A DNA stretch of 42,870 bases from Deltaproteobacteria bacterium. GTDB lineage: Bacteria > Desulfobacterota > Binatia > UBA9968. The first letter of the stretch is position 1, and each line of letters begins with the position of its first letter. This document shows, piece by piece, positions 16,129-23,573 of this stretch. The position numbers were made by a program, and so were the translations under genes. The notes under the pieces are model-generated. The model saw nothing but the letters and a program-made list of their open reading frames with translations. It ran no database searches and had not been told where the DNA came from. The stretch covers positions 1-42,870 of the forward strand of contig JACPAM010000025.1 of NCBI GenBank assembly GCA_016180805.1. Direction: 5' to 3'.

Positions 16129-16335
16129 CAGGGTGTTGAAAAACCCTGTTGTCAGGCCGGTCAAAAAGGTCCCAGATGCAAGGCGCGCGAGAAACCGACG
16201 AGCGGAGGCGTACTTAACCAGTACGTCGGAGCGAATCCTTTCGGAGCGGGATCAGGTCCCGCGCGGTCGAGCGCGACTATCTTACACGCCTGCCAATGGC
16301 AGGCTATTGGCAGATGGGCCTTTTTCAACGGTCTG
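16129..16335. mobile_element. MITE-like non-coding element downstream of leuD
   Basis: The ends carry inverted GTTGAAAAA (16135-16143) and TTTTTCAAC (16321-16329), with CAGATG near both ends. Inside are the hairpin GCCTGCC-AAT-GGCAGGC (16288-16304), a hairpin at the left end (ACAGGGT/ACCCTGT around 16128-16147) and GTAC repeats. The layout (TTGAAAAA end, AGATGCAAGGCGC, GTACGTCGGAGCGA, GATGGGCCTTTTTCAA end) is that of a widespread non-autonomous element remembered from other genomes. It starts just after the leuD stop and may end the leuCD transcript. Confidence 0.6.
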
Positions 16336-16337
16336 AC

Positions 16338-16964
16338 CTAAGGCTTGAAGCCGGCCATGTAGGGAAGGCTTGCCGCAACGCTCTTCACTTTGTCCAAATT
16401 GGCGCGCAGCACCGCAGTGGAGTCCCAGTAGCCTTCCATCAGAGCCTTGCGCGCGCTTTCCGGGACATCGAAGGCGACCGCGACTTCACCGCCTGAAAAG
16501 AGCCTTTTTGCCTGAAGATCAAGTGTGAAGTTGATCTGCGGATCGTGCTCGACCATCTGCATGAGCTTGTCGATCTCGCTCGCCGGGACCGTCACGGTGG
16601 GAACTCCCAACATGAGACAGTTTCCGGCAAAGATGGCGGCAAAGGACTCGCCGACAATAGCGCGAATCCCGAAGCGAAGGAGCGCCTGCGGCGCGTGCTC
16701 CCTGGAGGAGCCGCATCCGAAGTTCTTGTTGACCAGCAGGATAGCGGCGCCTTTGTGTTTCGGGTCATTAAACAGGTGGGGTCTGGGCTTCCCGTCGGCA
16801 TCAAATCTTTCGTCGAAAAACGGATATTCGCCCATACGGGCGAAAGTGATTTCCTTTAAGTACCGGGCGGGAATGATCCGGTCCGTGTCGATGTCGTTTC
16901 CCCGCAGCGGCAGAGCCGTCCCGGAGACGACGGTAATTTTGGTGTCGGAGTTTACGTTTGCCAC
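16338..16964 (-). CDS. leuD: 3-isopropylmalate dehydratase small subunit
   Basis: This 208-residue protein, with a GTG start at 16964, is the small (swivel) subunit that joins LeuC to isomerise 2-isopropylmalate to 3-isopropylmalate in leucine synthesis. Hallmarks are GNDIDTDRIIPARYL near residue 23, NFGCGSSREHAP near 80 and IVGESFAAIFAGN. Its length matches the bacterial LeuD family. The start is 12 bp from the leuC stop, so the two are coupled. Near-identical cytosolic enzymes also serve homocitrate or citraconate pathways, but the adjacent leuC and the nearby leuA and leuB support leucine synthesis. Its stop codon touches a MITE-like element. Confidence 0.95.
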   Translation of the reverse strand: MANVNSDTKITVVSGTALPLRGNDIDTDRIIPARYLKEITFARMGEYPFFDERFDADGKPRPHLFNDPKHKGAAILLVNKNFGCGSSREHAPQALLRFGIRAIVGESFAAIFAGNCLMLGVPTVTVPASEIDKLMQMVEHDPQINFTLDLQAKRLFSGGEVAVAFDVPESARKALMEGYWDSTAVLRANLDKVKSVAASLPYMAGFKP

Positions 16965-16976
16965 TTCCCGTCCCTT

Positions 16977-18383
16977 CTACGCGTATTCGCGGACATCGAC
17001 AATTTTACCATTCAAGGCGGCCGCTGCGACCATCGCCGGGCTCATCAGGATCGTTCGCCCGCCCGGACTTCCCTGACGGCCGATGAAATTGCGATTGGAA
17101 GAAGAGGCGCAAATCTCCCGGCCTTTTAGCTTGTCCGGGTTCATGCCCAGGCACATGGAGCACCCGGCCGATCGCCACTCGAAGCCCGCATCGGTGAAGA
17201 TCTGATTCAGCCCTTCGCGTTCGGCTAAGGCTTTAACCTCGGTGGATCCCGGAACCACGAGCGCCCGCACTTTTGGATCGACCTTTCGACCGCGCGCGAT
17301 TTTCGCCGCGGCGCGGAGGTCGCTCAAACGAGAATTGGTGCACGAGCCGATGAACGCCACGTCGATCGGTGTCCCGAGAATCGGCGCTCCAGGCTGCCAG
17401 CCCATGTGCTCGTAAGCCCGTTTGGCCCCTTCGGGGTCGGGAAGCTCCTCAGGCCGCGGGAGCTTCTCGGAAATGCCGACGGCTTGTCCGGGGTTGATTC
17501 CCCAGGTGACGGTCGGCTCGATCTGCGGCCCGTCGATGTCGGCCACGTCGTCGTAGCGGGCGTCGGCATCCGAAGCGATCGACTTCCAGTAGGCCACCGC
17601 TCGGTCGAAATCCGCTCCCTTGGGAACAAACCGCCGTCCTTGGAGGTACTCGAACGTGGTCGTATCCGGATTCACATATCCTGCGAGCGCCCCCCCTTCT
17701 ATGCTCATGTTACAGACGGTCATGCGCTCTTCCATGTTCATCCGGTCGACTACAGCGCCACCGTATTCATAGGCGTAGCCTTTGCCCCCGCCCACGCCGA
17801 GTCTCCGGATGATCGTCAGGATCACGTCCTTCGCATAGACCCCTGCGGACAGCTTCCCGTTTACGCTGATTCTTCTCACTTTGAGCTTGTCCATCGCGAG
17901 CGTCTGGGTTGCCAGCACGTCGCGGACTTGGCTTGTCCCGATGCCGAAGGCCAGCGTGCCAAACGCCCCATGGGTGCTCGTGTGGCTGTCACCGCAAGCC
18001 AATGTCATACCAGGCTGCGTGAGCCCGAGCTGCGGGCCGATCACGTGAACGATCCCCTGCCGGTCGCTCCCCAGCCCGAAAAATTCAATGTCAAACTGAC
18101 GGACGTTCTTCTCCAGCGCCTGGGTCAACTCTTCCGCCTGCTCGTCTAGGAAGGGACGGGTTCGGATATCGGTGGGGACGACATGGTCGACTGTGGCGAA
18201 GGTGCGCTCGGGAAATGCCACCTGGAGCGCCTTTTCCCGAAGCATGTCGAAGGCTGGCGCGGTAGTGATTTCGTGGATCAGGTGAAGGCCGATGAAGAGC
18301 TGCGTCTGCCCTGTAGGCAGGATATCGACCGTGTGCGATTGCCAGATTTTATCGTAGAGCGTGCGGCCGGAAGGTTTGCTCAT
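16977..18383 (-). CDS. leuC: 3-isopropylmalate dehydratase large subunit
   Basis: This 468-residue aconitase-family protein has the 4Fe-4S ligands Cys348 (GSCTNSR), Cys408 and Cys411 (GCSMCLGMN), plus [20 protein letters not shown] and [12 protein letters not shown] motifs. Length and motifs fit the bacterial LeuC type that needs a separate LeuD. It catalyses the second step of leucine synthesis in the cytosol and is oxygen-sensitive through its cluster. The ATG at 18383 has a GGAG ten bases upstream. Only 49 bp separate it from the preceding gene, so I see no room for a strong own promoter. leuA and leuB lie 11 kb away, so expression is probably not from a single leu operon. Confidence 0.96.
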   Translation of the reverse strand: MSKPSGRTLYDKIWQSHTVDILPTGQTQLFIGLHLIHEITTAPAFDMLREKALQVAFPERTFATVDHVVPTDIRTRPFLDEQAEELTQALEKNVRQFDIEFFGLGSDRQGIVHVIGPQLGLTQPGMTLACGDSHTSTHGAFGTLAFGIGTSQVRDVLATQTLAMDKLKVRRISVNGKLSAGVYAKDVILTIIRRLGVGGGKGYAYEYGGAVVDRMNMEERMTVCNMSIEGGALAGYVNPDTTTFEYLQGRRFVPKGADFDRAVAYWKSIASDADARYDDVADIDGPQIEPTVTWGINPGQAVGISEKLPRPEELPDPEGAKRAYEHMGWQPGAPILGTPIDVAFIGSCTNSRLSDLRAAAKIARGRKVDPKVRALVVPGSTEVKALAEREGLNQIFTDAGFEWRSAGCSMCLGMNPDKLKGREICASSSNRNFIGRQGSPGGRTILMSPAMVAAAALNGKIVDVREYA

Positions 18384-18432
18384 TTGGTTCTATCTCCGAA
18401 AAGCAAAAGCATAGCCGCCCGGCCCCTTAAGT

Positions 18433-19776
18433 TCAAGGCCTCGCCCTGCCGTCGCGATAGATCCAAGCCGCCGGGTCCCGCGAATAGGCCTCATAGGACC
18501 CCGAGCACGTGATCCCCGGAACCTGGGGGATCCAATCCTCCTTGAGCAGCTCATCCGGATCGCCGTATTTGGCCGCCACAGCGCGCACTTCGGGGTCATC
18601 GAACGCCGTCAACCGGCCGTTACGGATCACTGTATATTCGCGGCCGTCTTTGGCCGTAACCACCAACGTGGCGAAAAGCAGGTGAATGTGGAGGTGACCG
18701 TAGAGAAGGCCGCGCTCGCCCGCCCAACGCTCCTCCGGGGCGCGCCAGAGAGTGCCGAAGCCCATATGGATCACGCCCGAGCGACGCCGCTCCCATTCGA
18801 AGCCGCCGGATGAATGCCGTTCGATATCGCTCAGCCGCGAGATCTTTGGATTCGTGCCGATGGCAGCCTCCCACAGATAAAACAGACCCGGCCTGGGAAA
18901 ACAGGGATATTGCGTCCTTTTGCTTTCCTCGAGCAGATCTCGCCAGGCATCGCCGTAAGCCCCACCGCCGGCGACGCTCACGATCTGCCCCCCTTCTAGC
19001 TCCACTCTGAGGTGCGGAAAAGCACGCGTGAAATGGCTCGTTGTCCCCGCAACCACGCCGGCAGCGTTCTCTTTGGCCACCAACGGTGGCACCGGATGGC
19101 TAAACAGGTGCCCGTTACGCGGCTCGGCGGAAAAACCGTAGCGGCTGCCATCGTAGTACTCCTCCCAGTAAGTCCAGGAGATATCGGTCCCCTCGCTGTC
19201 CGTCAGTCTGGCTTTTCCCCCTCGGCCGTGCTCCCAGATAGGCGCCCAAGTTTTCTGGTTGACCAGCAGGTGAAGCTCGAGCGGATAGATGGTCGAGGGC
19301 TGCCGGAAGTGCTCGACCCTGAGCCACGGAATCTGCTCATAGCGGAAATTGGTCTTGGGCACCGGGCCGCCTTTGCCATGGATGAGCAAGTCATAACCGC
19401 GCTGGGCAGCGAAATCTTCGACGAATGGAATCCCTTCCCACCGCCGAGGATTTCTCTCCCACGGCTCGCGCCGCATGATGACGCGAACCTCATCGAGCAG
19501 ATCGAATTCTCGATCCGGCTCCCCCACATCGAGGGTCAGAATGTCGACATGGGCGCCTTTCTCCCTGAGCGCTTCAGCGATGGCCTGAGGGATCTCCGGG
19601 TCGTACTCGCGGTCGACGGCGATCAAAACCTTGTTGCCCGCGACGGTCTTACCGTAGCCGACGAACCCCACGTGGCTGTTTCGGGTCTCCGCCCATCCGG
19701 CCACCGAGCGGGCAAGAGGCAAAAGTTCCGCCGATGCCGGATCGACAACGCCAACTTCTTCGGCCATGTCGCACAT
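18433..19776 (-). CDS. M29 aminopeptidase-like protein of unknown substrate
   Basis: This 447-residue protein starts at the ATG at 19776, chosen for GGAGGAGG six bases upstream; the longer frame enters the promoter region. The architecture recalls M29 metallopeptidases (AmpS/PepT type): an N-terminal alpha/beta part to about 200, then DSEGTDISW, FSHPV..., VELEGGQIVSVAGGGAYGDAWRDLL strands, an AAIGTNPKIS turn and GVIHMGFGTLW. The YGHLHIH segment near 385 could supply metal ligands, but the canonical M29 set is not obvious. It could be a peptidase, an amidase-like enzyme, or a non-catalytic relative. A good promoter lies just upstream, and leuC follows after 49 bp. Confidence 0.6.
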   Translation of the reverse strand: MCDMAEEVGVVDPASAELLPLARSVAGWAETRNSHVGFVGYGKTVAGNKVLIAVDREYDPEIPQAIAEALREKGAHVDILTLDVGEPDREFDLLDEVRVIMRREPWERNPRRWEGIPFVEDFAAQRGYDLLIHGKGGPVPKTNFRYEQIPWLRVEHFRQPSTIYPLELHLLVNQKTWAPIWEHGRGGKARLTDSEGTDISWTYWEEYYDGSRYGFSAEPRNGHLFSHPVPPLVAKENAAGVVAGTTSHFTRAFPHLRVELEGGQIVSVAGGGAYGDAWRDLLEESKRTQYPCFPRPGLFYLWEAAIGTNPKISRLSDIERHSSGGFEWERRRSGVIHMGFGTLWRAPEERWAGERGLLYGHLHIHLLFATLVVTAKDGREYTVIRNGRLTAFDDPEVRAVAAKYGDPDELLKEDWIPQVPGITCSGSYEAYSRDPAAWIYRDGRARP

Positions 19777-19809
19777 AAGGTGCCTCCTCCTCAATGCAGG
19801 CTTCTCAAC

Positions 19810-19839
19810 CTTATAAAGGATACGCAAACGACCTGTCAA
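19810..19839 (-). promoter_or_regulatory. Promoter for the M29-like gene and possibly leuCD
   Basis: On the minus strand TTGACA (19839 to 19834, consensus) and TATAAG (19815 to 19810) are 18 bp apart. The expected start near 19803 leaves a 27-base leader that includes the strong ribosome site before the ATG at 19776. With short gaps downstream, this promoter may also serve leuC and leuD. Confidence 0.65.
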
Positions 19840-19867
19840 ACCGTTCCCTTCACTTCGAAGCTGATCT

Positions 19868-21037
19868 CTAGCGCTGCTGGCTCAGAAGGTCGTAAATCAG
19901 AAAGTAGAAATCAACCATCGAGGGGAGATAGATCGTCAGGTACTCTCGGGTGGAAAAGCGTTGCCGCGATGGATCGACGTGGCTAAAAAGCCTCAAGATC
20001 GCCACATGTACTTTCCGCTTGTCGGGAGCGGCGTCCACGAGCCTGAGACTTTCCGTGTAAGGAATCAAAGGGTCGGTAGTTCCATGACCGATGATCAGAT
20101 AGGCCTGAATCGAGGGCATTACGGGAGCCATCGAGAGCTTCTCAAGGTAGCCACGAACGCGCGGGTCGATCTTTTCAACGAGCGCCTCTACGCGCCGCGG
20201 ATCGTAGTTGATCAGCAATTCGTAAAGGGACGCTCCCTGCGGGCTCAATTGTTCCGAATAAGGCTTGATATTTTCTTTTTTTCCTTCCTGCTCGAGAGTG
20301 AAGATCGTTTTGAGGAGGCTTCGGTCTTTCAGGCTCTCCACGTAATCCAGGTTATTGATGAAAAAAACCCATTTCCCGTAGGGCTCCGGCTTCAGCACGC
20401 CCCGCTCTTCCCCGTATTCGTAGTAACCCGTGGTAATGAAGCGGATAACATTGATGGGATCGTAGTAACCGCCAAACGAAGCCACAAATTTCACCCGCTG
20501 GCGAATTTCCGGATTGGCCGCCGACATCAGTGTCGGCCCCGCCGCGTAGCTGAAGCCTAAAAGTCCGACCTTTTCTTCGTCGACGAGGTCATGAAGAGCC
20601 GCAAGGTAGCCAAAGGAAACCACGATGTCTTCCACGTCGCTCATGAGGACTTTCAAGGACTTCATCCCTTTAAGCTCCGGCACCAGGACAGCGAAACCCG
20701 TCCGGGCAAGCGCATGGGCAAAGCGAATCAGGCGCGGATCATCTTTTCCCGCTTCGATAATCCCATGCGTAAGGAGAATCGCGCCACGCTTTCGCCCGTT
20801 GGGGAGAAAGTAGAGATCCGCGGTGATCGTTCTTCCGCCGTTGGGGATCCGGAGCGACCTGACCGACGGGGTGGCAGTCACCCAAGACAGCGCGCCCTGC
20901 TCTGGATGCGTGACGGTCCTTTCGTCCATCACATCGTAGAGCAACAGGCCAGCCAGCACGCCAAGGCGGATCTGAGGATAGAAAAGGAAGGAGGGAACCA
21001 GAATCAAAATCAAAACGAGCAGAATAGCTTTCCTCAT
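19868..21037 (-). CDS. Membrane-anchored alpha/beta hydrolase
   Basis: This 389-residue protein has an N-terminal uncleaved or signal helix (KAILLVLILILVPSFLFY) and a second short hydrophobic stretch at 26-35. The hydrolase fold shows an LLTHGI oxyanion region near 90, ELKGM, and the nucleophile elbow GFSYAAG with Ser163. Likely acid and base residues are in GHGTTDPLIPY near 318 and LFSHVDPS near 350. An extra helical segment at about 225-305 probably caps the active site. The substrate is unknown; family relatives are esterases or peptidases facing the periplasm. It lies between truA and the M29-like gene, whose promoter is in the 91-bp gap after its stop. Confidence 0.82.
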   Translation of the reverse strand: MRKAILLVLILILVPSFLFYPQIRLGVLAGLLLYDVMDERTVTHPEQGALSWVTATPSVRSLRIPNGGRTITADLYFLPNGRKRGAILLTHGIIEAGKDDPRLIRFAHALARTGFAVLVPELKGMKSLKVLMSDVEDIVVSFGYLAALHDLVDEEKVGLLGFSYAAGPTLMSAANPEIRQRVKFVASFGGYYDPINVIRFITTGYYEYGEERGVLKPEPYGKWVFFINNLDYVESLKDRSLLKTIFTLEQEGKKENIKPYSEQLSPQGASLYELLINYDPRRVEALVEKIDPRVRGYLEKLSMAPVMPSIQAYLIIGHGTTDPLIPYTESLRLVDAAPDKRKVHVAILRLFSHVDPSRQRFSTREYLTIYLPSMVDFYFLIYDLLSQQR

Positions 21038-21105
21038 CGATGCCCTGCGCTCCTTCCGATTCCTAGTCGGGAGTATTCACAGGAAAGAAGCGCCCTCGCA
21101 CCTCT

Positions 21106-21230
21106 TTGCCCGCGACCGAGGGGAGCGCGAGCGAGGCTGCGGACGTCCGATTACAAACGGTGCGACTCATGGCACAAACCCATCGGCCGTAGCCGAGAGC
21201 GCGCTTCCCGAGGGAGCTGAGTCCCTCGGC
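21106..21230. repeat. 125-bp direct repeat flanking truA, copy 1
   Basis: The segment from TTGCCCGCGACCGAGGGG to GTCCCTCGGC recurs at 22101-22226 in the same orientation, with about seven differences over 125 bases by eye. Its right end holds the hairpin CCGAGGGA/TCCCTCGG. It occupies the 279-bp gap between truA and the hydrolase gene. No reading frame of note lies in it. Confidence 0.85.
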
Positions 21231-21316
21231 CGCCCTTCGATTTTACTCAGGGTGGTGAGTTTATCGAACCACGGCCTGATCGCTCGGCCCCCGAGGAGCT
21301 TTCGAGAGAATCCGGG

Positions 21317-22048
21317 CTAGTATTTGACCTCCACGAGGAACAGGCCCTGCGGCGGAGCGGTAGGGCCAGCACGGGTCCGGTCCCGAGCCCGCAAAAGATC
21401 GGCAAAGCCTGAGGCGCTCCGCTCCCCCCGACCCACTTCGACGAGCGTCCCGATGATGTTTCGCACCATATGCCTGAGGTAGGCCGTGGCTTCGATGGTA
21501 TAGATCAAGAACTCCTCCTGACGACATAAGGTATTGCGATACACCTTTCTCACCGAGTGCGCGGCATCGCATCCCGCCGCCTGGAAGGAAGCGAAGTCGT
21601 GCTCTCCCTCCAGGAACCGGACGGCTTCCTCCATGGCTTCAAGATTCAACAGGTCGTAGACGTGCCAGGAATAGCGCCGGTAAAAAACCGACGGTAAAGG
21701 ATGATTCCAGATGCGATACTGGTAGACGCGGCTGCGGCAGTCCCGCCGCGCGTCGAAGGCGTCGGCGGCTCGCTCGACTTCTTTGATCACGATGTCATGC
21801 GGCGTTAAAGCGTTCAGACCTCGCTGCAATTGTTTAAGGTCGGCTTCACGCTCGCAGATGAAGTTGGCCACCTGGCCCAACGCGTGAACACCGGCGTCGG
21901 TGCGGCCGGAGCCGTTAAGGCGGATCTTGACGCCGAGAAGCCTTTCAATCGCTTGTTCCAGAACCTCCTGGATCGTCCGACCATTCGGCTGAATCTGCCA
22001 GCCGTGGTACTCCGTGCCGTCGTATTCGATGGTGAGCTTGATGTTCAT
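21317..22048 (-). CDS. truA: tRNA pseudouridine synthase A
   Basis: This 243-residue cytosolic enzyme forms pseudouridine at positions 38-40 of the tRNA anticodon stem-loop. The N-terminal IEYDGTEYHGWQIQPNGRTIQ, as its landmarks EYDGT and GWQ, and the catalytic GSGRTDAGVHA with Asp51 are unambiguous. The C-terminal YLRHMVRNIIGTLVEVGRG region, with MVRN as landmark, is also intact. The length is typical. It sits alone between two near-identical 125-bp direct repeats, an arrangement that could allow deletion by recombination. In many relatives truA follows asd and leuB; here the DmdA-like gene and the plus-strand block lie between. Confidence 0.96.
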   Translation of the reverse strand: MNIKLTIEYDGTEYHGWQIQPNGRTIQEVLEQAIERLLGVKIRLNGSGRTDAGVHALGQVANFICEREADLKQLQRGLNALTPHDIVIKEVERAADAFDARRDCRSRVYQYRIWNHPLPSVFYRRYSWHVYDLLNLEAMEEAVRFLEGEHDFASFQAAGCDAAHSVRKVYRNTLCRQEEFLIYTIEATAYLRHMVRNIIGTLVEVGRGERSASGFADLLRARDRTRAGPTAPPQGLFLVEVKY

Positions 22049-22100
22049 GACGTTAGAGGTGACTGGCCGAGGGGGAGCGAGAACGAATCCGCAGACGTCC

Positions 22101-22226
22101 TTGCCCGCGACCGAGGGGGAGCGCGAGTGAGGCTGCGGACGTCCGATTACAAACGGTGCGACTCATGGCACGAACCCATCGGCCGCAGCCGAGAGCGCGC
22201 TTCCCGAGGGAGCCTAGTCCGTCGGC
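22101..22226. repeat. 125-bp direct repeat flanking truA, copy 2
   Basis: This is the second copy of the repeat at 21106-21230, in the same orientation, between truA and the DmdA/GcvT-like gene. A partial third unit (CCGAGGGGGAGCG then GCAGACGTCC, about 22064-22100) precedes it directly, so the element may be modular. Confidence 0.85.
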
Positions 22227-22256
22227 TGCGGCCGAAGGCACGCTCCCCGAGGCCTG

Positions 22257-23408
22257 TTAAGACTTCGGGATCTCTTTCTTGGGGTCAACAAACGGTTTTC
22301 GGACCACCGTGGCGGGCCTTTCTCCAGCACCTGGGACCTCGACCGTAAGCGCGGTACCCAACTGAGCATATTCAAGCGGCACCATCGCGTAGCCGATATT
22401 TTTTTCCAGCCGCGGCGAATAAATCGCCGAGGTGACCTCGCCGACCCGTTGTCCCCTATGGCGAACGCACCAGCGGGTCATATTGAATTCAACCGGCCCA
22501 CCCGAAATCTCCACCCCGACAAGCTTCTGCTTTACCCCCTCGGCCTCGATCCGCTCTAGCGCGTCACGCCCGATGAAATCGCCCTCTTTTTCCAAGTCCA
22601 CAAGCCTATCCAAACCGACCTCGTAAGGATTGTTCGCAAGCGTCATATCGGCGCCGTAATTCAGAATCCCGGCCTCGATCCGGCGGATGTCCGACGGTCC
22701 GGTAGGCGCGATGTTGTAGGGCCTACCCGCCTCCATGATTCTCTCCCACAATTCCACTCCGCGACTGCCGTCCCGCAAGTAAATTTCATAACCGACCTCT
22801 CCGGTCCAGCCGGTTCGAGTCACCACGACAGGAATGGCATCGAGATCGGTCTCGATAAAGTGGTAGTACGGAAGGCCCGCGATCCTCTCACCAAGCAGAT
22901 CTTTCATCACAAACTTGGACTTTGGCCCTTGCACTTGTAGAGGAAAGACGTCCGGCTCGCGAATCTCAACGCTCATCCCAGCATGAACGGCGACCCCTTT
23001 GGCCCAGAGCAAAACGTCGCTGTCAGCGAGTGCAAGCCAGAAGTGATTTTTGCCCAGGCGGAGCAGCACTGGGTCGTTGATGATCCCGCCATCCTCAGCA
23101 GTGATCAGCACGTATTTCGCCTGCCCGACCTGGCACTTGCCGAGGTTTCTCGGAGTCAGCAGGCTGGTGAAGGCAAACGCGTCCCGTCCGGTGATTTCCA
23201 CTTGCCGCTCCACGCTCACGTCCCATAGAGTCACATCCTGGATCAATCTCCAGTACTCCTTTATGGGGTCGTCGTAGTGGTTGGGCAGGTACATGTGATT
23301 GTAGACGGTGTAGCTCCTGCACCCGTAGCGCTGCGTCGCTTCAAAATAGGGAGACCTCCGTATCCGCGCGCCGCGCGCGATAGTGGCAATGTCAAAGGGT
23401 TGGCTCAT
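22257..23408 (-). CDS. GcvT/DmdA-family tetrahydrofolate-dependent methyltransferase-like protein
   Basis: This 383-residue protein has the aminomethyltransferase fold. The N-terminus (RRSPYFEATQRYG, YTVYNHMYLP) and the blocks WDVSVERQVEITG, DGGIINDPVLLRL, LQVQGPKS, RTGWTGEVGYEIY and LNYGADMTLANNPYE look closer to DMSP demethylase (DmdA) and related demethylases than to the glycine-cleavage T protein. The LTPRNLGKCQVGQAKYV segment is also shared with that branch. It would transfer a methyl or methylene group to tetrahydrofolate. The substrate is uncertain: DMSP, a methylated amine or a methoxylated compound are all possible. No gcvH or gcvP is nearby, which argues against glycine cleavage. 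The ATG at 23408 has GGGG about seven bases upstream. Confidence 0.82.
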   Translation of the reverse strand: MSQPFDIATIARGARIRRSPYFEATQRYGCRSYTVYNHMYLPNHYDDPIKEYWRLIQDVTLWDVSVERQVEITGRDAFAFTSLLTPRNLGKCQVGQAKYVLITAEDGGIINDPVLLRLGKNHFWLALADSDVLLWAKGVAVHAGMSVEIREPDVFPLQVQGPKSKFVMKDLLGERIAGLPYYHFIETDLDAIPVVVTRTGWTGEVGYEIYLRDGSRGVELWERIMEAGRPYNIAPTGPSDIRRIEAGILNYGADMTLANNPYEVGLDRLVDLEKEGDFIGRDALERIEAEGVKQKLVGVEISGGPVEFNMTRWCVRHRGQRVGEVTSAIYSPRLEKNIGYAMVPLEYAQLGTALTVEVPGAGERPATVVRKPFVDPKKEIPKS

Positions 23409-23427
23409 CTCCTATCCCCTTGCCATT

Positions 23428-23454
23428 TTTCTATCATCCAAACCTTGCTGTCAA
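23428..23454 (-). promoter_or_regulatory. Possible promoter for the DmdA/GcvT-like gene
   Basis: On the minus strand a consensus TTGACA (23454 to 23449) is followed after 15 bp by TAGAAA (23433 to 23428). The spacing is short, so this is only a candidate. It lies about 20 bases upstream of the ATG at 23408. Confidence 0.35.
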
Positions 23455-23500
23455 ATAGGCTAGACCATAGAAGTAAGACCCGCAACGGCATCGAAGCGCT

Positions 23501-23530
23501 TTGATATCCGGTCAAAAGCGGTGGTATATT
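23501..23530 (+). promoter_or_regulatory. Promoter for the DUF885 lipoprotein gene
   Basis: TTGATA (23501-23506) and TATATT (23525-23530) are 18 bp apart, and TGG just before the hexamer gives an extended -10. The start near 23537 fits the ATG at 23574 and argues against a start at the TTG at 23541. Confidence 0.6.
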
Positions 23531-23573
23531 CGCCTAACTTTTGGCCCGGAAAGTTGAAAGTAGTCGAGCTGGG

